Assembly (NCBI GenBank): GCA_016647705.1
Contig: CM028328.1
Location: 43,035,429 to 43,099,428, forward strand
Origin: Eucommia ulmoides
Taxonomy: Eukaryota; Streptophyta; Magnoliopsida; Garryales; Eucommiaceae
Direction: 5' to 3'
Length of the DNA: 64,000 bases
The position numbers and the translations under genes were made by a program. Below are positions 11,539-22,060 of this stretch, one piece after another (position 1 is the first letter of the stretch; the number at the start of each line of letters is the position of its first letter). The notes below the pieces were generated by a model. It was not told the DNA's origin and searched no databases. It worked only from the letters and a program-made list of their open reading frames with translations.

Positions 11539-12335
11539 TGATGAGAACCAACAAGCAACATCAAAGGACACATTGCATGTCCCGGTTGGGCCCATTACTA
11601 GGGCAAGATCCAAGAAGATTAAAGAAGCATTTAATGGGCTAATTCAAGAGCTTTCGGCTGAATCGAAAATAATAAAGCCCAAATTAAGCCCAAATGACGA
11701 TCAATGCCTAATTCATCTCATCAAAGCAAGTGAATGAGTTTAGACATGAATTCAAATGGACCAAGGCATGAGGACCACGAAATTCTCAGCATATTTATTT
11801 TATTTATTTGTATTTTAATTTTAATTTAGGTAATTTATTTCATAATTTGTAAGGCATGATTGCCAAATTAACATTTTCCTTTTTAGATTAGGAGTAGGGT
11901 TTCCTTGTTTTTCTAGTTTTTTTTTTGTATTGTATTGTAGCTGTACTATTTACGCGCACTGTTCACCGACACTGTTCACTGCACTATTCATTACCTATTG
12001 AAGAAAGTTGTATCTCATGAGGAAGATTAGATTATTTTGAATACAATTGTGAGAGTTTTTCTCTTAAGTTCTTTACCGAACTTTTCTTGAATTTATCAAG
12101 AATTTCTTGTGGCGTTCAAATCCTATATCTTTGGTTCGTGATTCGTTATAATCATTGGGTTAAGATCATTACTTATGCCATTAGTTCGCGTTTCGTTCAT
12201 AAACGTTGGCTCAAGGTAATCTATCTTTCAATTTCTATATTTTTAGTTCATTCAAAATCTGATTTAGTTTCGATCTTCATAAAGAAACCCTAAGTTGGTT
12301 TCGGGTCTCACTAATACTTGGTGAGGTTCGTATCA
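11539..12335 (+). repeat. 5' LTR of the gypsy element
   Basis: 797 bp. Its first ~200 bases repeat the C-terminal coding sequence (PVGPITRARSKKIKEA). ACTGTTCAC repeats lie at 11946-11993, followed by CCTATTGAAG where the 3' LTR has CCTATTTAAG, a likely TATA region. Confidence 0.9.
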
Positions 12336-12337
12336 TT

Positions 12338-12354
12338 TAGTAATCAGAGTAAGG
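12338..12354 (+). other. Primer-binding site (initiator Met tRNA type, degenerate)
   Basis: TAGTAATCAGAGTAAGG starts two bases after the 5' LTR and resembles TGGTATCAGAGC. The rest of 12355-12963 is untranslated leader with A- and T-runs. Confidence 0.65.
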
Positions 12355-12963
12355 TCTAAATCAGGTTTCATCTATCATTTTTCTTTTTCGTTCATTTATA
12401 TCTATTTCTTCATATTTTTTTTTTCTCTTGACCAAATTATATCATTAGATCTATTGCATTTTTTTTCGTTCTAATTCAAATCTGGTCTAATCTTGAAAAA
12501 AAACGCAGTGCATTTTTGTTCTGATTATATTTTTTGTTTAAATATTACGCTTCTTCAAATCTCTATTTAAAATTGCTGCTTTTCAAAAAAAAAAAGAAAA
12601 AAAAGAAAGAGAAAATTCAGCAGCCCCCCCAACAAAAATTAAGAATAATTTCTTCTTGTTCTATTCCATAAACTTTTCTTTGTGCTCTTCTTGTTCCCTT
12701 TGTTTTATTCCTAAAATCTCATTCTTAGTGAATCAAATTGTTGAGTTTGGATTGCTACAAGAAAATTTCTGATTGAGATTGGTTAAATTCAATAAAGAAC
12801 AAAAAGAGGGAACTAATGAGTGGAAAAAGGCAAGAGAGTGTGAGCTTATAAGAGGATAAAAGCCGAATTTGAGTGATACACGAGTGGAGTAACATAGTTT
12901 AAGTGCAAACACGTAAGGGAGTGTTTGTGAGGTTTGCTAACTTTGTTTTGCAGGTTACTAAAC

Positions 12964-14208
12964 ATGGCTCGAGAAACAAATAAAGGCTCATCCGATGAAG
13001 CACATGAAAAGATGGATATAATGGACGTAAAATTTTTCAACAAGGCCTTGGAGCAAAAGTTTCAACAGTTGAACTTGCGGTTTGATGAAGTGCATGAGTG
13101 ACTTAACAAAGTTGAGTCTAGTGCACAAAAGGGGCAGTCACCGAGAGCTCCTAATGTGCAATGAAGAGAGAGGAATCAGCCTCGGTTCGAGTATGAAGAT
13201 GATTATGGGGATGACCTAGATGAAGACGATCGTGCCTCTAATGCAAGCTTGGGCAGATTTGGGAGTGGACACGGGAATAGATGAGATAGACATAGAGAGT
13301 GGATTGATAATAACTTGGGAAGCATCAAGGTGAAGATACCCTCATTCCAAGGGAAAAACGATCTTGAAGTATATTTAGAGTGGGAGAAGAAGGTGAAGTT
13401 GATCTTTGAGTGCCACAACTACTCCGAGGAGAAAAAGATAAAACTCACTATAATTGAGTTTATTGACTATGCTATAATATGGTTGGATCAGCTTGTGATA
13501 AACAGGAGGAAGAACCATGAGAGGCCTATTGTGAAGTCGGCAGAAATGAAGGCCATCATGAGGAGGCGGTTTGTCCTTAGTCACTACTACAGGGACTTGT
13601 ATCAGAAATTACAAAGTCATACGCAAAGGCTATCAGAGTGTGGATGATTACTACAAGGAGATGGAGGTCTCTATGATCTGGGCTAATGTCGAGGAGGATA
13701 GAGAAGCTACTATGACAAGGTTTTTGAATGGGTTGAATCGGGACATTGCCAACGTGGTGGAGTTACAACATTACGTAGAGTTAGAAGACATGGTTCACAT
13801 GGCCATAAAAGTGGAACGATAGTTTAAAAGGAAAGAAACTCGGTCATTTCAAAATTCAAGCTCCTCTAATTCATGGAAGCCGAATGGGAGGAAGGACGAA
13901 TGGACTGTTTCAAAGTCCAAAATCGAACCCCCCAAAAGGAGAGATGATGTTCCCATTGCCAACAAAGGTAAAACCGAAACCCAAACTCGTAATCGTGATA
14001 TTAAATATTTTCGTTGTTTGGGAGTAGGTCACATAGCCTCATAATGCCCAAATAAGAGGACCATGATTGAACGTGTTGATGGAGAGGTGGAAATCGAAAG
14101 TGAGAGTAATGATGACCAGATGCCACAACTTGAAGATGTTTGTGATGATGATGTGGAGTACTTGGTGGAGGGAGGGTCACTTGTGGCAAGGCGTGCTCTA
14201 AGTGCCTA
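12964..14208 (+). pseudogene. Ty3/gypsy gag, frameshifted
   Basis: Capsid/nucleocapsid protein of the gypsy element. The start ATG at 12964 (MARETNKGSSDEAHEK) opens an acidic N-terminal region. From about 13310 comes the Retrotrans_gag core ([20 protein letters not shown], then [16 protein letters not shown] and [20 protein letters not shown]). One extra A near 13625 shifts the frame; after it [20 protein letters not shown] continues in the +1 frame. A zinc knuckle near 14008-14048 (FRCLGVGHIAS-stop-CP) has its first cysteine changed to tyrosine. In-frame stops at 13099, 13162, 13282, 13820 and 14041 are TGA, TAG or TAA codons, each one C-to-T step from CGA, CAG or CAA. Confidence 0.9.
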
Positions 14209-14224
14209 AGTTGCGGAGGATGAC

Positions 14225-14908
14225 ATGGAACAACAAAGGAAGAATATGTTTCATACTAGATGCCATGTCAACAACAAGGTATGTAGTATGATCATTGATG
14301 GGGGAAGTTGCACTAATGTGACTAGTACTACTTTAGTAGAGAAACTGAATTTACCTACCTTGAAATACCCTAGACCTTATAAATTGCAACGGTTAAATGA
14401 TTGTGGAGAGGTTTGGGTAAATAAGCAAGTGTTAGTTTCCTTTTCGATTGGGAAGTACAAGGATGTAGTACTTTCTGATGTTGTTCCAATGCATGCGGGT
14501 CACATATTGTTGGCCAGGCTATGGCAATTTGATAGGAAAGTTATTCATGACAGGTTCAAAAATAGGCACTCATTTGTCAAAGACAATAAAACCATTACTC
14601 TTGTGCCGTTGACTCCAAAATAAGTGTATGAGGATCAAATGAAATTGAAAAGATAGAATGAGTTGAAAAAAACTTGTGAGACCGAGAGTTCAAAAAAAGA
14701 TGAGAAAAAAGAGAGTGAAAAGCAAAAAAGAAGTGGAAAAAATGAGAGAAAAATAGAGAAACAAGTGAGCTTTTATGCTAAGGCGAGTGATATCAAGGGT
14801 GCTTTGTATGCAAACCGACCTATATTTGTACTATTGTACAAAGAGGCATGTTTTAGTGCTAACAAATTTGACCAATCTTTGTCTAGTGTTGTTGTTTCCT
14901 TGTTGTAG
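14225..14908 (+). pseudogene. Ty3/gypsy protease domain and linker
   Basis: The aspartic protease that would cut the Gag-Pol polyprotein. The frame from 14225 has KVCSMIIDGGSCTNVTSTTL, the active-site aspartate lying in the IDGGS motif, and then VVPMHAGHILLARLWQFDRK, the second conserved loop. It is in frame with gag after the single gag frameshift. Stops at 14621 (TAA), 14654 (TAG) and 14906 (TAG) interrupt the Lys/Glu-rich linker that leads to reverse transcriptase. Confidence 0.85.
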
Positions 14909-15778
14909 GAATTTGAGGACGTGTTCCCTAACGATGTGCTTAGTGGATTGCCACCTATTCGAGGGATTGAGCATCAAATTGACTTTGTGCCGAGTGCAAC
15001 AATTCCTAACCAACTAGCCTATAGGAGTAATCCAGAAGAAAAGAATGAACTTCAAAGGCAAGTGGAGGAGTTGCTAGCTAAGGGACACGTAAGAGAGAGC
15101 ATGAGTCTGTGCGTAGTATCGGTACTACTTGTGCTTAAGAAGGATGGAACTTGGCGTATGTGTGTTGATTGTCGAGCTATTAACAACATTACATTAAAGT
15201 ATAGACATCCCATTCCTAGGCTAGATGATATGTTAGATGAGTTGCATGGGTCATGTATTTTCTCTAAAATTGATTTAAAAAGTGGGTATCACCAAATTAG
15301 GATGAAAGAAGGTAATGAATGAAAAATTGCCTTTAAAACTAAATATGGATTGTATGAGTGGTTGGTAATGCCTTTTGGGCTAACTAATGCACCAAGTACA
15401 TTTATGAGGTTAATGAATCATGCATTGCATGTGTTTATAGGCAAGTTTGTTGTGGTCTATTTTGATGATATTTTGGTGTATAGTAAGAGCTTAGATGAGC
15501 ATATTGATAATTTGCTTGATGTTCTGAGAAAAGAAAAATTATATGCAAATTTAAAGAAATGTTCCTTCTGCTTGGACAAAGTTGTGTTTCTTGACTATGT
15601 TGTTAGTTCGGAAGGGATTGCAATGGATGAAGAAAAGGTGAAGGCTATCAAAGAATGGCCCACACCTAAGTCAATCACGGAGGTAAGAAGTTTTCATGGT
15701 TTGGCTAGTTTTTATCGTTGATTTGTTAAAGATTTTAGTACACTAGCCGCACCACTCACTGAAATTGTCAAAAAATTC
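14909..15778 (+). pseudogene. Ty3/gypsy reverse transcriptase domain
   Basis: RNA-dependent DNA polymerase. The visible order is [91 protein letters not shown] and the catalytic YFDDILVYS at about 15458-15484, followed by [20 protein letters not shown] and the thumb-side [11 protein letters not shown]. In-frame TGA codons at 15320 and 15719 fall where Trp and Arg are usual in the family. The catalytic Asp pair is intact; the stops make it inactive. Confidence 0.92.
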
Positions 15779-16250
15779 GTGGGTTTTAAATGGGGTATAG
15801 AGCAAGAGCGTGCATTTAATGAGATTAAAGAACGGTTATGTGATGCTTCTTTATTAGCATTACCTTATTTTTCTAAAACTTTTGAGATTGAGTGTGATGC
15901 TTCAGGAATAGGCATTGGAGCTGTTTTGATGCAGGAAAATCGGCCAATAGCATCCTTTAGCGAAAAGCTAAATGTGGCAGCATTGAATTACCCAACATAT
16001 GATAAGGAACTTTTTGCGTTGGTGAGAGCATTAGAGACTTGGCAACATTACCTGTGGCCGAGAGAGTTTGTCATACATACCGATCATGAGTCCTTGAAGC
16101 ACTTGAAGGGACAAGGTAAGTTAAATAGAAGGCATACCAAGTGAATGGAATTCATTGAAACCTTCCCTTATGTAATCAAATACAAACAAGGTAAGGAAAA
16201 TATTGTGGCTGATGCATGCTCCAGAAGGTACGCCCTTCTCTCTACATTAA
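15779..16250 (+). pseudogene. Ty3/gypsy RNase H domain
   Basis: The domain that removes the RNA strand after reverse transcription. It contains [18 protein letters not shown] (first Asp), [31 protein letters not shown] (catalytic Glu) and [13 protein letters not shown] (second Asp). The chain then meets a TGA at 16142 where Trp is usual, and resumes with the tether [19 protein letters not shown]. All metal-binding acidic residues that I can place are present. Confidence 0.9.
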
Positions 16251-17656
16251 ATGCAAAGCTACTGGGATTTGAATATGTTAAAGAATTGTATGCTAATGAT
16301 GATGATTTTTCTAGTGCGTTTGGTGCATATGAGAAGACAGCGTTTGATAAGTTCTATAGACTAGATGGGTACTTGTTTAGAGAAAATAGACTTTGCGTGC
16401 CTAATAGTTCTATGAGTGAGTTACTCGTGCGTAAAGCACATAGAGGTGGTTTGATGGGTCATTTTGGTGTGAGAAAGACTTTAGACGTGTTACATGAACA
16501 CTTCTTTTGGCCAAAGATAAAACGTGATGTGGAGAGAGTTTGTGCTAGGTGTGTTACGTGTAGGCAAGCCAAATCTAGAGTCTTACCACATAGATTATAA
16601 ACTCCCTTGCCCGTAGCTTGTGCGCCTTGGATGGATATTTCCATGGACTTTGTTTTAGGCTTGCCTAGGTCAAGGAAAGGTAGGGATTCGATTTTTTTGG
16701 TTGTTGATAGGCTCTCTAAGATGGCACATTTCATATCTTGTAATAAAACTGATGATACGACCCACGTCTCTGATTTGTTCTTTAGAGAGATAGTACGTCT
16801 CCATGGTGTTTCTAAGAGTATTGTATCTAATCGTGATGTTAAGTTTCTCAGCTATTTTTGGAAAGTCTTGTGGGGAAAGATGGGAACTAAATTATTGTTC
16901 TCAACTACTTGTCACCCCCAAACGGATGGACAAACTGAGATAGTAAATCAAACTTTATCTACGTTGCGTACTATAATTCAAAAGAACTTGAAAAATTGGG
17001 AGGATTGTTTGCCGTTCATTGAATTTGCTTATAATCACAGTGTTCATTCTACTACTGATTTTTCACAATTTGAGATTGTTTATGGTTTTAATCCACTAAC
17101 TCCTTTGGATTTGTTGCCTTTGCCAGTCAATGAGAGGGCTAGTTTGGATTGACAAAAGAAGGCTGAGATAGTGAAGAAACTCCATGAAAGTGTATGATAA
17201 CACACATAGAAGAAAAATAAGCAATATGCAAAGAAAGCAAATAAGGGCCGTAGATGAGTCATCTTTGAACCGGGTGATTGGGTTTGGGTGCATATGAGAA
17301 AAAAAATATTTCCCGCCCATAGGCGGACCAAGCTACATCCTAGAGGAGATGGTCCATTTCAAGTCCTTCAGAGGATCAATGATAATGCGTACAAGTTGGA
17401 TTTTCCTGGTGAGTATAACGTTAGTGCTACATTTAATGTTTCTGATCTTTCTCCGTTTGATGTAGGTGAAGATTCGAGGTCGAAGCCTTTTAAAGAGAGG
17501 GGGGATGATGAGAACCAACAAGCAACATCAAAGGACACATTGCATATCCCGGTTGGGCCCATTACTAGGGCAAGATCCAAGAAGATCAAAGAAGCGCTTA
17601 ATGGGCTAATTCAAGAGCTTTCGGTTGAATCGAAAACAACAAAGCCCCTAAATTAG
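16251..17656 (+). pseudogene. Ty3/gypsy integrase, catalytic Asp lost; C-terminus in the LTR
   Basis: DNA integrase. The HHCC zinc domain is visible ([20 protein letters not shown], then [11 protein letters not shown]). The core has the first Asp in [13 protein letters not shown] and the Glu in [13 protein letters not shown]. The second catalytic Asp is replaced: the motif that normally reads SDRD is SNRD at about 16831-16842 (GAT to AAT). A GPY/F module follows (GPFQVLQRINDNAYKLDFPG, 17355-17410). The frame crosses the LTR start at 17506 and ends with VGPITRARSKKIKEALNGL and a stop at 17654. In-frame stops lie at 16598 and 17150, with more near 17196-17260. No chromodomain follows. Confidence 0.9.
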
Positions 17657-18296
17657 ACCCAAATAATGATCATGGCCTAATCCATCTCATCAAAGCAAGT
17701 GAATGGGTTTAGACATGAACTCAAATGGACCAAGGCATGAGGACCACAAAATTCTCAGCATATTTATTTTATTTATTTATTTGTATTTTAATTTTAATTT
17801 AGGTTATTTATTTGATAATTTGTAAGGCATGATTGCCAAATTAGCCTTTTCCTTTTTAGATTAGGAGTAGGGTTTCCTTGTTTCTCTAGTTTTTTTTTTT
17901 TTTTTGTATTGTAGCCGCACTGTTCACCGACACTGTTCACCACACTATTCATTACCTATTTAAGAAAGTTGTATCCCGTGAAAAAGATTAGATTATTTTG
18001 AATACAATTGTGAGAGTTTTTATCTTAAGTTCTTTAATGAACTTTTCTTGAACTTATCAAGAATTTCTTGTGGCGTTCAAACCCTATATCTTTGGTTCGT
18101 GATTCGTTATAATCATTGGGTCAAGATCATTACTTATGCCATTGGTTCGCGTTTCGTTCATAAACGTTGGCTCAAGGTAATCTATCTTTCAATTTCTGTA
18201 TTTTTAGTTTGTTCAAAATCTGATTTAGTTTCGATCTTCGCAAAGAAACCCTAAGTTGGTTTCGGGTCTCACTAATACTTGGTGAGGTTCGGATCA
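17506..18296 (+). repeat. 3' LTR of the gypsy element
   Basis: 791 bp, closely similar to the 5' LTR, and followed by the CTCAA target duplication. ACTGTTCAC repeats at about 17919-17950 end at a TATTTAAG box (about 17957). Confidence 0.9.
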
Positions 18297-18301
18297 CTCA
18301 A

Positions 18302-18756
18302 TAGTAAAGTACAAATTTAAACATACTCCCCCTTAATAAAATATCACTACTTTCTCCTCCTTTGTCATCTTCAAAAAAAAAATTTAGGAAATGGGGGAAC
18401 ACACAAATAACTCACTCTAGTTTATCATATTATACACACTTATTAAATCAACTTTAAGAAATAAAACTCATTTAAATAAATTACCTTTTAAGCACAAAAC
18501 ATTAACACTTATAAATATCAAATTAACTTAATCTTTAATAAGATTCATTTAACACATCAAGTTTATAAAACCATTTTCAACAAATACGATGTGGATCATT
18601 ATTAGAGACAAAAAATCTAACCAATTAGATCAAATCTAGGTAATTCATTAAAATCTAAACACTAGCAGTCAAGAAAATCCAAATAACCTAGATTAACTAT
18701 TACAGACCAAAAAAGTAGCTGTGGATCTTGTCTGAATAACAACACAAGAATAAAAT
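18302..18756 (-). other. 3' untranslated part of the Sirevirus derivative with extra polypurine tracts
   Basis: Minus-strand TTAAGGGGGAGTA (about 18325-18337) and ATGACAAAGGAGGAGAAAG (about 18352-18370) match, in order, the purine tracts at 30172-30216 of the plus-strand Sirevirus. The region therefore belongs to the same family and continues at 11533-11384 across the gypsy insertion. Confidence 0.65.
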
Positions 18757-20075
18757 CTAATGAGGGCTTTGTCTAGAGAAGTAGTAGTAAAGTCCCATCG
18801 GACTAGTGGCTGGCTGTTGTGGATACAGAACACCTGGCTGAATGATTAGTCCTGAAGTCATCTGTTGATGAAATGGCGTTAACAGAACTACTCCAAATGG
18901 CCCAGCTCCAGATGGTCCTGCTCTTGATGGTCCGGCTGCACTTAGTCCTCCAAATGACTGCTTTGCTCCATATATAGGATGTCTTGCAAAATGTGGCTGA
19001 GCACTATACTGCTGCTCACAGCCATGATGAGATGACTGCATATACTGAAACATTTGTTCCAGATTTTCTGTAATTTTTCCAAACCCCGCTTCTATGTTCA
19101 TATTCATCTGAAATATTTTATTTTCTAGCCCAATCATCCTCTCATCTATCAAATCTGCATGTATTCTCAAATCATCAATCTGATCATGAAGAAAGTCCAT
19201 CTTCTAATCTATGCTCATCTCTCATTCATTTTCTTCTTCCTCAGCTGCAGCCTGCATTCTCTACCTTCTCTGAGTCATCTTCTTCACCCATCTATTTCCT
19301 CTGAACTCATACCCCATCAACGAAGCATTTTGAACATTGATCCATCCAGGTGTGGTTGTAAAAAACATCTGCTCATTAGGATCAATCATAACTCCAAAGT
19401 GTTCAAATTTCCTCTAGAGTGCATCAACATATGGTAGTATTCCTGAGGGTTTTTGAACATGATAATTCATGTATTCCATCATGATTAGAGCCAAATCCAA
19501 CTTCCTCCCTTCCATAATCTCATTCATCAAGTACAAATCAAAATTATTCATATTTGCATGACTTTCCCCTCTAGGCACAACTGAATAGGTTAGCAACAAA
19601 TGAAGGAATCGATGCTTAATGGACAATGATCCTGCTTTGTCTCCATCAAAATCAAAATTTTTAGCAGTTGCCCTTCTATTAAAATTTATCGAAAGTTAGT
19701 GAGGGGTATTATGCGGAAATATGTCTCCTCTAGGTATTTCCAAAATATGACTTAAAAATACCGCATCAAAACGAATCACTTTTTCTTTAACAAAAGATTT
19801 AATCTCATAATTATTGTAGGTTATATTATTGTAAAACATCCGCACCCATACGACATCCACTCATGTATTTGGGTGACAAAATCAACCCATCCCAAATTCC
19901 TAAAATATGCTTCGATATTAATGTTTTTCTCTTTTAACTCAACAAAATCAATGAGTTTGCAGCATAACACCCTATGATTAATAAATTCATCATTGTATTT
20001 TTTCTCATCCTCTTCACTTCGAAAGAAAACATTGTCAAACTTAGGCCTATTTGCACGATTCTTGATTCTAGGCAT
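18757..20075 (-). pseudogene. ORF2: plant transposon protein domain (PF20167-like) with coiled-coil tail, frameshifted
   Basis: A gene of its own inside the retrotransposon, in sense orientation. The start at 20075 reads MPRIKNRANRPKFDNVFFRS, followed by EEDEKKYNDEFINHRVLCCK and NIEAYFRNLGWVDFVTQI. A frameshift near 19850 leads to VRMFYNN and IRFDAVFLSHILEIPRGDIF. The minus frame 19626-19414 continues with SIKHRFLHLLLTYSVVPRGE and LDLALIMMEYMNYHV, and the frame 19200-18757 gives a coiled-coil-like tail (LENKIFQMNMNIEAGFGKI) and a Gly/Ser/Pro-rich end. The order (acidic start, GW motif, V-R-FY, late helices) fits the family named putative plant transposon protein, whose biochemical role is unknown to me. 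It occupies the place of pol. At least three frame breaks make it a pseudogene. Family assignment is by eye. Confidence 0.6.
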
Positions 20076-20406
20076 TTTTTACACAATCTCAAGCAACCAA
20101 CTAGAATATCTCAATAAACCAAGGCTAATCAACCAACCAATCCGAAAATAGCCAAACAAACTAAGGCCAAATAGCAAAAACAGCCGAAACCCTAGAATGG
20201 GAGAGGACCAACCTATTTCGCGAGAGAGAACACCTCTACCACACAAATCCAAGCCTTAGTCTTGTTGATTCAACCAAAAAATCTTTAGATTTGAGCTGAA
20301 ACAGACTGATTTCGTGAGATTTAGGCTTGGGCGAACTTGAGAGAGGAAGGGTTTTAAGAGAGAAAGGGTTTTAGGGTTCGGATGAAATAAAATAAAGAAG
20401 TCTGAG

Positions 20407-20512
20407 TATTTATATCCTGACACGATCGGTCGACCGCTTAGTCAACTGATGAACTTAGACAGACTCTCGGTATTCCAACTAAAACCGTCAGTCGACTCAT
20501 GAGTCGACTGCT
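20407..20512 (-). promoter_or_regulatory. Promoter of ORF2: TATA box with two upstream GTCGAC pairs
   Basis: On the minus strand a TATAAATA box lies at 20414-20407, about 330 bp before the ORF2 start, and is followed by a leader with CCCTAAAACCCTTTCTCTC. Directly upstream are two pairs of GTCGAC-type sites with 12-bp pitch: 20432/20444 (GTCGAC, GTCAAC) and 20492/20504 (both GTCGAC). The promoter call is by motif and position only. Confidence 0.55.
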
Positions 20513-20623
20513 CACTTCTGTTTTGCTCGATTTTGTGCATTAAACCTAATTTGATCCTCTTAGCTCAATTTTATCTCTTATTTTGATCCACATATATTTT
20601 AAAAAAATATTTACTGACACACT

Positions 20624-20651
20624 TAAACACACACACACACACACACACATA
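20624..20651. repeat. (CA)n microsatellite
   Basis: About 13 CA units between ORF1 and the ORF2 promoter. Confidence 0.9.
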
Positions 20652-20778
20652 TTGCAAACATTTAAATTTCAAACTGAGTCTCCCTAACAAAATTAATAAA
20701 CTTAAACTTTAAAAATTTCGACATACCTGGATCATCTTTAGGAGCAAGTGGTGTGTGTACCATAGGTGGATTACTAAT

Positions 20779-22010
20779 TTATGATTTTGCATCCTTTAAT
20801 TCCATCAATGCTTGATTTTTCAACTTAATTTCTTTATTCTTAGGAACAACAATTCTTTGAGCTGATTCAGTAAGAATTTCTTTGCCTTTGTTTGGTGCTT
20901 CATGTTGCTTTGGCACAACTTTGTAAATGAATATTTTCTTGTGCTGATATCTTGTTGTTTGTTGTGGATAAGCTTTGTCAGCTCTCACATATTGAGCTTG
21001 TTGCTTCTATACTCTTGTATTTGGCACGTGCTGATTCTTCTTATTAGGTACATTGAACCTTGGTTCCCTATTTGGCATGGTATATTCATTGTACCTTCTT
21101 GTCTGTTCAAATCTCCTTGTCGGCACGTGGTATTCATTGTATTTTTGTCTGAATCTCTGATTTGTACCTGTACCAAAATTTTCTCTTTTTGGTATCCAGT
21201 TATTTCTGGATCCGATAGGGTAACTATGTAATAAATAACAAGAGTTTTCATAATGATAAAATTTACCACAATAGAAACACTTAATATTGTTAATACACCT
21301 CTTCGAATAGTCACTATTTCTTATGGGAGCATAATATTTTCTGCGATTTTGAAAAGTAGCTTTAGTAATTATTGGTTTTTCAAAACATTTAGTACTCTCA
21401 ACATCCTTGAATTTATCCATTGCTTCTCTAAGCTCATTTTGAGTAATCTCAAGTAACTGTTCATTGGTACTAACGTTTACCTGTAGACCAAAATTCCTTT
21501 TATGCATAAATTCAAGATCATTCTTAAGAATTTGACACTCATTTTTAACAGAATGGATTTTTACATGAGCTCTATGAAGCTCACACCTTGTATTATCCAA
21601 TTCAATACTAAAGGCCTCATTCAAGGTTTCAAGATTTTTTCTTTAAAATTCATTCTGTTGAAGATCATAAAAATCATTTTTCAAAACCCCAGTCTTATCC
21701 TCAAGAGACTCAACTTTATCATACAATTTACTGATTTCAGATAAAGCATTTTTAAACTCAACAATTTCGAAATATTTTTCCAATTTTTTTTCCTGAGAAA
21801 TTTGATAGTATTATTTTTAAGAGTTGCAATCTTTTGGTCTAGTTTAAAATTCTCTTTTTCAAAAACCTAAGTAAGAGCAATAAGCGTTTCAATAGCTTTA
21901 TCTGTATTCTCATAATTGCAAATTATATCAAACTCATGATCCGAACAATGATTATTAGGAGAGACGGAGTTAACAGTAGCACACATAATTTCAGAATCAA
22001 GACACTCCAT
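20779..22010 (-). pseudogene. ORF1: C-terminal half of Sirevirus gag, coiled coil and zinc knuckle
   Basis: The N-terminal gag domain found in the plus-strand Sirevirus is missing. The minus-strand reading can start at 22010 (MECLDSEIMCATVNSVSPNN) directly after the primer-binding site. A long Leu/Glu/Lys/Asn-rich coiled-coil stretch follows (for example FKNALSEISKLYDKVESLED and NECQILKNDLEFMHKRN), then a zinc knuckle CFYCGKFYHYENSCYLLH (CX2CX4HX4C) near 21290-21237 and an Arg/Asn-rich tail (NWIPKRENFGTGTNQRFRQK). One stop (about 21868), a frameshift near 21800 and a stop near 21640 break it. The frame ends at 20779. It may once have packaged the derivative RNA together with helper Gag. Confidence 0.7.
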
Positions 22011-22043
22011 ATGATCTTTGTTAGATAAAAATTTCGAGCTAAA

Positions 22044-22060
22044 CCAGTTCTGATGCCAAT
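22044..22060 (-). other. Primer-binding site of the Sirevirus derivative
   Basis: Minus strand ATTGGCATCAGAACTGG lies directly after the CCAACA end of LTR B. It differs by one base from the primer site at 23526-23542 (ATTGGCATCAGAGCTGG). Confidence 0.8.

Larger units (their letters stand above)
11539..18296 (+). mobile_element. Ty3/gypsy retrotransposon, complete structure, coding dead
   Basis: Two LTRs (11539-12335 and 17506-18296) start TGATGAG and end ATCA. They are flanked by identical 5-bp target duplications, CTCAA, at 11534-11538 and 18297-18301. Between them lie a primer-binding site, then gag, protease, reverse transcriptase, RNase H and integrase in the gypsy order, in one frame apart from a single-base frameshift in gag. 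The polyprotein ends inside the 3' LTR. A GPY/F module is present and no chromodomain is seen. Coding into the LTR is reported for some CRM-clade (centromeric) chromoviruses, but I cannot confirm the clade. It is inserted in the 3' untranslated part of the Sirevirus derivative. Confidence 0.9.

Noticed and set aside
19159..19437. Plus-strand open frame of 92 codons
   Set aside because: It is antisense to the ORF2 remnant and has no features of its own.
20902..21456. Several plus-strand frames rich in Leu, Ile and Phe
   Set aside because: They are antisense shadows of the gag ORF1 on the minus strand.
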